From Planctomycetota bacterium (GTDB taxonomy: Bacteria > Planctomycetota > B15-G4 > JADJEK01), in assembly GCA_016709145.1 (NCBI GenBank), contig JADJEK010000012.1, positions 1 to 64,000 of the forward strand: a stretch of 64,000 nt of DNA, given 5' to 3'. The notes beneath the pieces are model-generated. The model worked only from the letters and a program-made list of their open reading frames with translations. It was not told the origin of the DNA and did not search any database. The position numbers and the translations under genes are program-made. Shown one piece after another: positions 54,333 through 63,500 of the stretch. Each line of letters opens with the position of its first letter. Within the stretch, counting starts at the first letter, position 1.

Positions 54333-55670
54333 TCACGGCAGGAAGCGCAAGCTCTCGAGCGGCGTCAGCGCCGGAGCGCCGGTCGTCGTGTGACCTTGCA
54401 TGTAGAGGGGTACGCCGACGAGCGGCGGCAGCGCCGGGAGCGAAACCGGCGCTACGAAATGCCCGAGACCATCCTGCGGTAGCGCGCCCAGCCACACGAA
54501 CGGCGGCGCCAGCAACCACGTCCCGTACGGCGTGGCGATCGCGCTGGTTGCCGCGCTCGCGTAGAGCGCGATCGCGCCGTTGGGTGGACCGATCGCGATC
54601 AGCGTGACCGCGCCTCCCACCGACGGTTGACCCCAGACCTTCACGAACGGCGACTCGCGCTCGTCGCAGCCCGCGTCGACGAAAGCGTCCGCGCGCTGGC
54701 GCAGATCGATGTCGGCCACCTGCTTGAACGTCGGAGCGAACGACGCGCCCCACCAACTCGGCGGCAGTGGCGTCGGCGGCCACGAGCCGGTCGGCGCGCT
54801 GAGGTCCCTCGCGATCGCGTTCGACGCGAGATGCGGCGCGTGCGCGGAGAATGCCAAGAACCCGGCCGGCCCGGCGACGTTGCCTTGGACGCCGATCAAG
54901 CTCGATTCGGCGATCACCGATGCGGACACCGCGTTCGCCACGACGGACATCCCCGCGAGGAACGAGTCGTCGGTGTTCTGCTCGACGATCGAATGGCGCA
55001 GCGTCAGCACGGGCTTTGGGAAGGTCCACACGGCCCCGCCGCGGATCCCCTTGGCGTTGTCGACGATCGTGCAACCCCACGCGTCCACCCACACGCCGTT
55101 GAACCCTTGGAACGTCGTCAGCGCATCGACACCGACTTCGCTGTTGCCGCGGATCAAGCAATTCAGCAGCACGAGCTGCGCGTACGCGCCGACCGTGTCC
55201 GACGCCCGCACGCCGATACGGTTGTTCTGCACCACGAGCCGCTCGAGGACGAGCAAGCCGTCCCCGCTGTTGCCGTACGTGATCGCCGCGCCGACGTCTG
55301 CGTGCTCGAGCGTCATCTCGTTCAGCCCGAACCACGTCGTTCCTGCTTGCGTCACGGTGAACAGCGTCTCGACGCCGGACCCGCGGACGATGGTGCGTTC
55401 GGGCGCCGCTCCGGTCACTTGGACGCCAGGCTTCAACACGATCGGAAAGCTCTCGCCGAGCGCGGCGTCGTACACCCCCGCCGCGACGCGCACGATGTCG
55501 CCGGGCGCCAGCGGCGCTTGGTGAGCGCGCGTGATCGTTCGCCACGGTGCCGCCATCGAACCGTTTCCGGTGACGTCGTTGCCGAGCATCGCGTCCACGG
55601 CGTAGTGAGCCGCGAAGGCCGGGTGAACGAAACTCAGCGGGAACACGAACAGCATCACGGACATGCGCAT
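54333..55670 (-). CDS. Exported beta-helix (DUF1565-like) protein, 445 aa
   Basis: ATG 55670 has GGAGG 6-7 bases upstream. After a signal peptide (VMLFVFPLSFVHPAFA) comes the standard start of exported parallel beta-helix proteins: HYAVDAMLGNDVTGNGS, then PWRTITRA and PGDIVRVAAGVYD. Beta-helix rungs run to ~residue 300 (LERLVVQNNRIGVRA; LLNCLIRGNSEVGVDA). The last ~90 residues (GGAVTLIAIGPPNGAIALYA ... PLYMQG) look like a short, divergent version of the C-terminal module. Polysaccharide interaction is inferred only from fold. Confidence 0.82.
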   Translation of the reverse strand: MRMSVMLFVFPLSFVHPAFAAHYAVDAMLGNDVTGNGSMAAPWRTITRAHQAPLAPGDIVRVAAGVYDAALGESFPIVLKPGVQVTGAAPERTIVRGSGVETLFTVTQAGTTWFGLNEMTLEHADVGAAITYGNSGDGLLVLERLVVQNNRIGVRASDTVGAYAQLVLLNCLIRGNSEVGVDALTTFQGFNGVWVDAWGCTIVDNAKGIRGGAVWTFPKPVLTLRHSIVEQNTDDSFLAGMSVVANAVSASVIAESSLIGVQGNVAGPAGFLAFSAHAPHLASNAIARDLSAPTGSWPPTPLPPSWWGASFAPTFKQVADIDLRQRADAFVDAGCDERESPFVKVWGQPSVGGAVTLIAIGPPNGAIALYASAATSAIATPYGTWLLAPPFVWLGALPQDGLGHFVAPVSLPALPPLVGVPLYMQGHTTTGAPALTPLESLRFLP

Positions 55671-55805
55671 CGGTCGTCCTCCCTCGGTCGCTTCGATCGC
55701 CATGGAGCCGAGAAGCAGCACATGCGAGCGTACGGCACCGAGTGCGCGAGTCCCCAGCGTCCACACGTCGATGGTCGGCGTTCGGGGGTGATCCCGGTTC
55801 GAGCG

Positions 55806-56726
55806 CTACTTGGCCTCGCGCTTGAACTCGAAGCGCTGCGGGCGACCGCCCTTCATCGCGCCGATCGACGCCGTAAGGACGCCCTCGGCCGACAGCTCGT
55901 AGACGATGCGTTGCGGGAAGTCGTGGCGCGGGTTCTCGAACACCGCGCGCGTGGCGCTGACTTCCGTCAGCGTGAACGACGTCGCCGCCCCGCCGTTCGG
56001 CTGCGCGACGTAGACCAGGCTGTCGTCCTTCTCGCCGATGCGCAGGTATTCAAACGCGACCATCTTGCCGCGCGAGACCGTGCGCGACACGGCGAACATC
56101 GTCCCGCCGAGCGGAGGGCTCCAACGTTCCTCGATCGACCGCGTCCCCCTCGAGCCGGCGGTGCCGACCCACGCTCCGGCCAGCCACTCGATGTCGTCGA
56201 TCGACGCCTCGGCAGGTGTCGGCAGTTCGATGTCGTCCGGATGGCGATAGAGCGCCAGCGATTTCATCTCGGTCGGCGGAGCGACCTCGACGCGCGCGAG
56301 CAGGCCTTCGTCCGTCGGGCGCAGCTCGGTGCGGATCAGTCCGCTGCGCGTCCTCTCGGGCCCGCGCAACATCTCGATCTCGTAGGTGAACGCGCCGTTC
56401 TTCCAGGTGCCGCTGTACCGCGAGACGCCGCCTTCGCGCTTCACTTCGGTCGCCGCTCCATCGAGCGCCATGCGCACCTCGCCATCGCTGCGCACGAGCA
56501 CGACCGCGTCGTCCTCGACGCGCAACGTGACCTTGTTGCTCATGCTGGGCTGGTGCTCCTCGACGGGTCGCCCGTCGGTGCGATCCTCGACGTAGATCCA
56601 CACGCCGTCGAGCGCGCGCACGTCGTCGGCGAGCGACGAGCGCGGAGCGGACGCGACCGACGCGCAGAGCGCACCGAGGCTCGCGAACAGCGTGAGGGCG
56701 CGGAGGGGTGGAGTACGGAGCAGCAT
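55806..56726 (-). CDS. Exported protein with C-terminal DUF6265-like domain, 306 aa
   Basis: A signal peptide (LRALTLFASLGALCASVASA) is followed by an N-terminal lipocalin-like region (LDGVWIYVEDRTDGRP, residues ~38-150). The C-terminal ~130 residues match the DUF6265 pattern: WLAGAWVG, EERWSPPLGGTMFAVSR, FEYLRIGEKDDSLVYVAQPNG, FENPRHDFPQRIVYEL. The role of the domain is unknown; a lipocalin-like ligand-binding barrel is plausible. It is monocistronic, divergent from the second Fic gene. Confidence 0.8.
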   Translation of the reverse strand: MLLRTPPLRALTLFASLGALCASVASAPRSSLADDVRALDGVWIYVEDRTDGRPVEEHQPSMSNKVTLRVEDDAVVLVRSDGEVRMALDGAATEVKREGGVSRYSGTWKNGAFTYEIEMLRGPERTRSGLIRTELRPTDEGLLARVEVAPPTEMKSLALYRHPDDIELPTPAEASIDDIEWLAGAWVGTAGSRGTRSIEERWSPPLGGTMFAVSRTVSRGKMVAFEYLRIGEKDDSLVYVAQPNGGAATSFTLTEVSATRAVFENPRHDFPQRIVYELSAEGVLTASIGAMKGGRPQRFEFKREAK

Positions 56727-56836
56727 CGTGGAGGTCCCCGATCGTGAGGCGCGCGAGCGGCGGGGAGGAGGATAGCGGCGGCCGGGTGCAATGGGGTCGC
56801 CGCATCGAGCATCGCGGGCACGATGCGCTGATCAAG

Positions 56837-56902
56837 ACTCCTTGACTAGCGAACGGCGCTAGGAAAGACTCCTTGACTAGCGAGCGACCGTAGTCAAGGA
56901 GT
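56837..56902 (+). promoter_or_regulatory. Three-site operator upstream of the second fic gene
   Basis: The 12-mer ACTCCTTGACTA occurs directly at 56837-56848 and 56868-56879 (31 bp apart) and inverted at 56891-56902, ending 11 bp before the ATG. The last two form a perfect 12-bp inverted repeat. Each site contains TTGACT, a possible -35 box. The arrangement suggests repression by the gene's own C-terminal DNA-binding region. Confidence 0.65.
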
Positions 56903-56913
56903 GATGACCAGCG

Positions 56914-58080
56914 ATGAACCGGACGACGGGAACCTACAGCGTGTCCACCGTGGCCGGGGAGAAGGTCCAAGCGTTCGTCCCTCGACCGCTGCCGCCCGCG
57001 AAGCCACCGCTCGTCGTCGAAGGCGACCTGGCCAGACTCCACTCCGATGCGCTGGCAGCCATCGGCCGACTGGACGTTGCCGGGGCCATGGTGCCGAGCC
57101 CCGACTGGTTCCTGTACGGCTTCGTGCGCAAGGAAGCCGTGGTGTCTTCGCAGATCGAAGGCACGCAGGCCACGCTGCAAGACATCGTGGCCTTCGAAGC
57201 GACGCGGAGATCGGACCGGCCGGCCGACGTGGAAGAGGTCTGCAACTACGTCGACGCGATCGCCTACGCACGGAAGGAACTCGCCAACCCGAAGGGCATC
57301 CCGCTGTGCACGCGACTGCTCTGCGCCATCCACAAACGCCTGATGAAAGGCGCCCGCGGCAACGACAAGCAGCCGGGCACGGTGCGGACCTCGCAGAACT
57401 GGATCGGTGGCACGCGCCCCGGCACTGCGCGCTTCGTTCCGCCGCCGCCGGATGCTGTCCCCGCGGCGCTCACCGCCCTGGAGAAGTGGCTGCACGGCAA
57501 CGACGCGCTCCCGCCACTGGTGAAGGCCGGCTTGGCGCACGTACAGTTCGAGACCGTCCACCCGTTCTTGGACGGCAACGGTCGCATCGGCCGGCTTCTG
57601 ATCACGCTCCTCGTCGAGCATTGGAAGCTCTTGTCCTCGCCGCTGCTCTACGTGAGTCTCGGCTTCAAGCGGCACCGGCAGGAGTACTACGAGCGCCTGA
57701 ACGCGGTGCGCAAGAGCGGGGACTGGGAGGGCTGGACCGCTTTCTTCCTCGAGTGCGTGCGCGAATCGGCCGACGACGGCGTGGCCACGGCGCGCAACCT
57801 CTTCAGTCAGGTCAACGACGATCGGCGCAAGGTCACGGCGAGCAACGCGTCCACGCTCATCGCAGTCCGCCTCTTCGACCTGCTGCCCACGCACCCAATG
57901 GTCACGCTCCCGCGTTGCACCGAGCTCCTGCGGACGAGCAAGCCCACCGCCGTGAAGGCCATCGACGCGCTGCGGAAGGTCGGTGTGTTGGACGAGATCA
58001 CGGGCAAGCTCCGTGACCGGGTGTATGCGTACAAGGCGTACCTCGACGTATTGGCGAAGGACACGGCAATCGTCCGTTGA
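56914..58080 (+). CDS. Fic-family protein with C-terminal DNA-binding region, 388 aa
   Basis: The N-terminal Fic domain has inhibitory motif SSQIEGT at ~79. The catalytic loop HPFLDGNGRIGR at ~215 is intact, with the core helix segment VQFETV before it and FKRHRQEYYERL after. The C-terminal ~80 residues (LFDLLPTHPMVTLPRCTELLRTSKPTAVKAIDALRKVG, split here by my reading into helix pairs) form a winged helix. Start ATG 56914 lies just downstream of the ACTCCTTGACTA sites. It is distantly related to the Fic at 51734 but lacks DUF4172. Protein AMPylation is the usual activity; targets are unknown. Confidence 0.9.
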   Translation: MNRTTGTYSVSTVAGEKVQAFVPRPLPPAKPPLVVEGDLARLHSDALAAIGRLDVAGAMVPSPDWFLYGFVRKEAVVSSQIEGTQATLQDIVAFEATRRSDRPADVEEVCNYVDAIAYARKELANPKGIPLCTRLLCAIHKRLMKGARGNDKQPGTVRTSQNWIGGTRPGTARFVPPPPDAVPAALTALEKWLHGNDALPPLVKAGLAHVQFETVHPFLDGNGRIGRLLITLLVEHWKLLSSPLLYVSLGFKRHRQEYYERLNAVRKSGDWEGWTAFFLECVRESADDGVATARNLFSQVNDDRRKVTASNASTLIAVRLFDLLPTHPMVTLPRCTELLRTSKPTAVKAIDALRKVGVLDEITGKLRDRVYAYKAYLDVLAKDTAIVR

Positions 58081-58177
58081 GTTCGCGGGGGTGCGCGAGG
58101 ATCGGGACGGCCGGCCGACGTCCCGGAGCACGTGGACGCGGGGACCTGGGGTCAGGCGAGGAGAAGCGCGGGAAGAG

Positions 58178-58255
58178 TGGTCGGGCCGAGGAGATTTGAA
58201 CTCCCGACCTCTTGCACCCCAAGCAAGCGCGCTAGCCAAGCTGCGCTACGGCCCG
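58178..58255 (-). tRNA. tRNA-Pro (anticodon GGG)
   Basis: On the minus strand the acceptor CGGGCCG (58249-58255) pairs exactly with CGGCCCG (58182-58188). It is followed by the discriminator A and an encoded CCA (58178-58180). D-arm GCGC/GCGC, anticodon stem CTTGC/GCAAG with loop TTGGGGT (anticodon GGG), and T-arm GGGAG-TTCAAAT-CTCCT are all present. Confidence 0.95.
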
Positions 58256-58535
58256 ACCTGAGACTTCCACGCTTCGAGGCTGCCGTTGGGTGTGGGGTTC
58301 TGCGGCGCGCTCGAAGAGGCGAGAGACTACGGGGAACGCATCGTTCCGGCAAGGCGGCGGCCGGCGTTCTCTCGGATCGAGTGGACGCGCGAATCGCGTG
58401 TTCGTGGATTCGCGCCCCCGCAGACGAGCAGCAGCAAGACCTTGCACGATCTTGACAGTCGCGCGGCTCGGAACTGGAATCCGCCCTTGGAATGAGCGCT
58501 GCGAACTGGGACTCGCGGCGGCCTGATTGGAAGCG

Positions 58536-59273
58536 ATGGCGAAGAAGAGGACGCGTTCGGCACGCGAGCCATCCGAGCCCGACGACTTCAAGGGAGTCGT
58601 CGCGGCTTTGAAGTCGTTACGCCCCGCCGTCAAATTGACGAAGGCGCAAGAGCGCGATCCAGACGCGCTGGCGGACGCGATCCTCGATGCCGGCAGTCGC
58701 CTCGACCCGCTGCGCGTCCAACTGTTGCTGCGTACGGCCCAAGTGCGCGAACTGGCGGACCTCGCCCGGTCGATCCTGATCCGCGAGTGTCTCCTTCTCG
58801 ACGCAACCCAGATCGCCGAGCTGGCGATCCACCGCATCCTCGACCTCGTCCGTCGCAAGAAGCGCACGCGCCCATTCCGCTCTTTCGCACGCACCGCCGT
58901 CGCAGCCATCGTCGAATCGGCCCGCGGTGATGCGACGCTCGCCCCACCCCGCGACCTCGGCACATCCAACGATCAGACGGCCTTCATCGAGAAATTGGCC
59001 CACCGCGTGAACACTCTGGGTTTCACCGCCCGCCGAGTGGTCTACTTGGCCTTGGTCGAGCGCACGGGCCTCGAAGAGATCGTGCGCAGAACCAACGCAC
59101 CCCTTGAACACGTCGAATGGGTGCTCGAGACGGTGCTCGGCAGCGCGCGCGCGTTCCTGGCATTCGAAGCGACACACGACAACGCGATCGAGGAACCGCC
59201 GGCAGACGCGGCGGACGATGACGACGAGGACGATGACGGCGACGGCTGGATGGAGGCGAGCTATGGCCAATAG
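58536..59273 (+). CDS. Sigma-factor-like DNA-binding protein, 245 aa
   Basis: A mostly helical protein. The middle (ADLARSILIRECLLLDATQIAELAIHRILDLVRR) and the C-terminal part (NTLGFTARRVVYLALVERTGLEEIVRRTNAPLEHVEWVLETVLGSARAFLA) have the spacing of sigma-70-like regions 2 and 4, but key residues are not conserved, so the assignment is tentative. An acidic tail (DDDDEDDDGDG) ends the protein. ATG 58536 is preferred to TTG 58527. It overlaps the next gene by 11 bases, so the two are co-translated. It may be a divergent sigma factor for the downstream anchored protein. Confidence 0.6.
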   Translation: MAKKRTRSAREPSEPDDFKGVVAALKSLRPAVKLTKAQERDPDALADAILDAGSRLDPLRVQLLLRTAQVRELADLARSILIRECLLLDATQIAELAIHRILDLVRRKKRTRPFRSFARTAVAAIVESARGDATLAPPRDLGTSNDQTAFIEKLAHRVNTLGFTARRVVYLALVERTGLEEIVRRTNAPLEHVEWVLETVLGSARAFLAFEATHDNAIEEPPADAADDDDEDDDGDGWMEASYGQ

Positions 59274-60102
59274 AAAACCGCCGCTCTCCGGCCGGGACTT
59301 GATCCGCTACCTGCCGGATTTGTTGACGGGCAAGGAGCCTGTGTTCGACGATCCGGCCGTCCAGCGCTTCATCACGCAGGACCCCGAGGGTCGCGCAGCC
59401 GTGGGACTCATCGCGGACACCGCAGCGGCCCTGACCGTCGCCCACGACCGCATCGCGACGCAAACGTACACGGCGATCAAGCCGCTGCGGGACAGCGTGC
59501 TGGCGGCGAAGAAGTATGCGAAGCGTCAGTTGGCGGACTTGTTGTTCTATGAGGGGATGAGGCGGTGGCAGTCAGCGCTCCACTCGCTGGGTCAATTCTG
59601 CTCCTATGATTACGCAGCACCCGACGACGCGCCGACCATTGACTGCTTCAACATCGACGCACTAACCCGCAACGCTGTTGAAGAGCTAATTTCCTTACCA
59701 CGCGCTCTTCGCGCTGGGCTGCAGGAACTGACGCTGATTCCCGAGCAGCGCTCGCCGAATGCCGCGATCAAGTTCACCAGCTCGCTCTTCGCGGGAGACG
59801 TTGCGCTGGTTCCTGACCGCAACGGCTCGCAATTCATGCTCACCAAGACGATCAGTATGTATCACCGCCGAATGACGCCAATGATGTGGCTCACAGAAGC
59901 GGCGAAATACTCTGCGCCGAGCCCGCGCGCATGCGCGATCGACAACGCAGTAATTCTCCACCTCGAGCGGGGCGAATATGGAGCAGCCCGGCGACTGGTC
60001 GATGAACTGCATCAACTGGCTCCCAATGAGCCGATTATCCAGATTCACCTGTTTACGTCTCAAGAGTCCATAGGGCTGCGGACCAACTTCGGGCAATCTT
60101 AG
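59263..60102 (+). CDS. Anti-sigma-like TPR protein, C-terminus displaced by a frameshift
   Basis: 279 residues as read. Residues ~9-45 (DLIRYLPDLLTGKEPVFDDP; QDPEGRAAVGLIAD) resemble the N-terminal segment of anti-sigma proteins. The C-terminal part is TPR-like (LERGEYGAARRLVDELHQLAPNEP). The frame stops at 60102, but a second frame (60103-60260 and before) continues the TPR pattern (AADQLRAILESQPRTW) and ends in a TGA overlapping the next ATG (ATGA). The true protein is therefore probably ~330 residues, with an indel near 60050-60085. Bases after ~59600 are noticeably less GC-rich than before. Confidence 0.55.
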   Translation: MANRKPPLSGRDLIRYLPDLLTGKEPVFDDPAVQRFITQDPEGRAAVGLIADTAAALTVAHDRIATQTYTAIKPLRDSVLAAKKYAKRQLADLLFYEGMRRWQSALHSLGQFCSYDYAAPDDAPTIDCFNIDALTRNAVEELISLPRALRAGLQELTLIPEQRSPNAAIKFTSSLFAGDVALVPDRNGSQFMLTKTISMYHRRMTPMMWLTEAAKYSAPSPRACAIDNAVILHLERGEYGAARRLVDELHQLAPNEPIIQIHLFTSQESIGLRTNFGQS

Positions 60103-60260
60103 AGTCTCAACCCCGCACCTGGAAGATCACACTGGCCGCGTTACAGCGCGAGACCGAACTGCTGGACGTCATCGATCGAGCAACAAAGTCACGAATGCGA
60201 ACGCTTCTGCGTTGCTTGCCGGAGCCAGTTGCCTTCGCGGTGCGGAGGTCGATCGCATGA
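60040..60260 (+). pseudogene. Out-of-frame C-terminal part of the anti-sigma-like TPR gene
   Basis: In the frame two bases behind that of 59263-60102, the sequence reads RVHRAADQLRAILESQPRTW, then LAALQRETELLDVIDRATKS and LLRCLPEPVAFAVRRSIA, ending at TGA 60258-60260. The composition is protein-like and amphipathic. The stop overlaps the start of the small gene at 60257 exactly as coupled genes do. This supports a frameshift, mutation or assembly error in the preceding gene rather than a real stop at 60102. Confidence 0.6.
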
Positions 60261-60484
60261 CTCGCACATTGGCCAAACTTTCGACGTTAGCTCTGACCGC
60301 CACGGCCATACTCTCGCTTGCGTACTGGGACCTTGCCGAAGCAACTGAAGTGCGCGCAGCGCCAGGCGCAGTGTTCGGAGGCTCCGGAGCACACCCTCAA
60401 CCAGTGGGCCCTGGTGGTGGTGCGTTTGCAAAGAACCAAGCGCAGAATTCGCCCTGCCGGACCTACGTACTAGCCAGAGACTAA
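60257..60484 (+). CDS. Small exported peptide, 75 aa
   Basis: ATG 60257 overlaps the TGA of the upstream (frameshifted) gene. The N-terminus is a signal sequence (KLSTLALTATAILSLAYW). The mature ~45 residues are Gly/Pro/Ala-rich (GAVFGGSGAHPQPVGPGGGA) with one cysteine near the end. No family is recognised. It is followed 24 bp later by the large anchored protein; a role as a secreted partner of that protein is speculative. Confidence 0.55.
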   Translation: MTRTLAKLSTLALTATAILSLAYWDLAEATEVRAAPGAVFGGSGAHPQPVGPGGGAFAKNQAQNSPCRTYVLARD

Positions 60485-60508
60485 CCCACCCCGCGGAGAC
60501 ACTCACCC

Positions 60509-63500
60509 GTGTCGACCTCCACGCACTTCAAGATCGCGCTCGGCGCGCTCTTGGTCGGCGCGGTAGCCACTTTGACGTGGCTCGCTTTCGAGGAGCGGGA
60601 ATCCGAAGGCGAACCCTCGATCACCTCGTCGGGTCGTGAGTCGCGCGAGTCTCCGCTCGCGCCTACGGCGACGCCGCCGAGCTCGATCGACACCACCACG
60701 CGGACCGCATCGAGCTCCGTGACGCTCCTGCTCGCCACAGACATCGAAGTGCCCCGAGACCCCGTCTCCGTCGCCTGGTGTCCGTGGAACGACGACGCCT
60801 CACCCTCCGAGCGCCTCGCGGCGATCCGCGCGGCGACCTCGGCCGAGTTCGCCTTCGGTCAAGCGATCACGTTCGAGCCTCCGACGTTCCCTGTGATCGT
60901 CGCCGTACGCGCCGCTTCGAACTCGTTCGCGAGCGCCGTCGTCGCGAGCAGCGGCGAGCATCGGCTCGAATGGACCGAGAGCCACTCGATCGGCGGTCGC
61001 GTCACGACCGTCGCGAACCTCGGCCTGGCCGGCGCCGCGATCGAATCCATCGTCGACGATCCCAGCACCCCGCAGCTTGCCGGTTTGGCGTTACTGCCTG
61101 CGCACGCTTCGACGAACGCCACGGGTGAATTCCACCTCGACGGCATTCCTGCCGGCCCGCTACGGCTTCGCGCGGCCCTGGATCGCTCTTCCATCGATGA
61201 GAGCGAAGTCGTCACGGTGCCGAGCCCGACGCCGATCGCGTTGCGGCTCCACCCCGCGGCTTCGATCGGAGGCACGATCGTCGACGCCGCGACGAAAAAC
61301 GCGATCGCCGACGTGACGATCCAGATCAGCTTGCGCGCCGGCGCCCTGACGCGTCCTGACGTTCAACTCACGGCAGCGTCGGACGCCTCAGGCCACTTCG
61401 GACCGTTGCCCGTCGCTGCCACACCCCACCGAGTCGTGCTCGTCGCGCACGCGGACGGTTTCGCGAGCTCGAGCCAGATCGTCGGCCCGGTTTCGCCGGC
61501 TTCCCACTCGGACGTCGTGGTGGAACTCGCGCGACCTCGCTCCGCGAGCGGGACGGTCGTCGACGACGACGGCAAGGGCCTCCCTTCCGTGCGGATTCGC
61601 GTCCTCGACATGGAGACCCTCGGCTCGATCACGACCCAGCAAACGGACGCGGCGGGTCGGTTCGTACTCCCCGACCTCGACCCCGCGCGCGACGTCCGCG
61701 TGCAGGCGTCACTCACCGGATACCTCGAACGCGAGTACACGTGGAGCGCGCCGTGCGACTCGCCGATCGAAATCGTCCTTCCGCGCCTCGGTGAGATCCG
61801 AGGTCGTGTCACCGACGCAAGCGGCCGCCCCGTCGCCGCTCGCGTCCGCGCCATCGACGACGACCCCCAACTCGGACGAGGAACGGGCAAAGAGACGATC
61901 TCCGATTCCGCGACCGGCGAGTACTCGCTCGTCGGCTTGCATCGGACTCCTCACGTCGTCGACGTGACGGCTCCTGGCTACGCACCCGAGCGGCGCTACC
62001 CCGTCGTCCTCCACTTCGCGACGGAGCCACTCGTCCTCGACTTCCAGCTCGCCGGCGGTGGGTCGATCCGCGGACGCGTCGTCGATCGCGAGAGCGGCGT
62101 TCCGATTCCGGGCGCGGAAGTGAAGCTCGCGGATCTCGATTCGGGCGGCACGCTGATGGGCGCGCTCTCGGAGCCCCTCGCGACCGACGCGGCTGGGGCG
62201 TTTCGCATCGACCACATCGACACGGACGTCGAGTCCGTCGTCGTCGCGTCGCACCACGGATTCACGACCGAGATCGCGCGGTTCATCGCCGCCGTCGACG
62301 AAACCCAGATTCCCGACATCCTGCTGTCCAAGGCCAGTGGCCTCACCATCGAAGTCCTCGATCGTGAGGGGCGGCCAGCGACGGGATTCGAATCGCTCGT
62401 CCAAAGCAAGACCGTCACGTTCTCGCGCACGCGCAGCACCGAGGACGCGAGCCTGACCTTCGACGACTTGCCGCCGGACACGTACGAAGTGAAGGTCAGC
62501 GTCCCCGATGCGATCTCCGGCGTCGAGCGCCAAGTGCTCGCTCGAACCGTCACGCTCGAGGCCGGCAGCACGACTCCACTGCGATTCGAACTTGCCGTCG
62601 GCGCGACGCTTCGCGGACAGGTCAAGGGATCGACGGCCAAGCGCTATCACCGCACGGTTGAGATCGTGTCGACGACGCCCGACCTCGAGCTCGTGAGGGC
62701 GTGCAAGCTGGCGGAAGACGGGTACTTCGTCCTCGCCGGACATCCGCCGGGCCGCCACACGATCACCGTGCTGTCGAACCATCCGAGCATGCGCTGTGGT
62801 CGTGGCATCGTTGTCGACGTTCCGGAATCGGGTGACGTCGTCGTCGATCTCCAAGCGCCGGACAGTGGCTTCGCTGGCTTGGTGCGAGATCAAAGCGGCT
62901 CAGTGCTGTTCGACGCCCGCATCGACCTGTTCAACGTCGACCGATTCCCGACGGTCCCTTCGACGTCGAAGTACCGACGCACGCAGTTCGCGACGCCGGC
63001 GATGGAAGACGGGTGGGTCAGGTTCCTCGCGCCGCTCGCGGGGACCTACGTCGCACTCGCCACGGCGCCGGGTCACGGCCATGAGATCTTCAACTTCACG
63101 ATCGCCGACGACACGACCGTCGTCGAGCACGCGTTCACGTTGGGGCCCGAGGCGACTGCTGAAGTCCGCGTGACGGACCTCGAAGGCACCTCGATCGACG
63201 TCGACGATGCGATGCTGCGAGCGTCGGCCGACACGCTGAACGGCTTCGCGCTGAATCCGCGCGCGGACGCTCCGCCGCAGAGGATCGTGTTCCGCGGGCT
63301 CACGACCGGGGTGTACACGTGCCACGTCGAAGCCCGCGCGTTCTGGCCGGGCTCGGTCACGTTCCAGGCCGAGGCCGGCAAGACGGTTTCGGCCACGTTG
63401 GGCTTGCGCAGGAGAGGCACTCTCCGCGTCCAAGTCAGTGATCGCGACGGCCTGCCGATGAGGGGCACGCCCGCCTCGGCGATCGACCTCACGACGCAGA

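Noticed and set aside
51734..58080. Fic toxin-antitoxin modules
   Set aside because: Both Fic proteins carry their own inhibitory motif and winged helix; no separate small antitoxin gene is adjacent.
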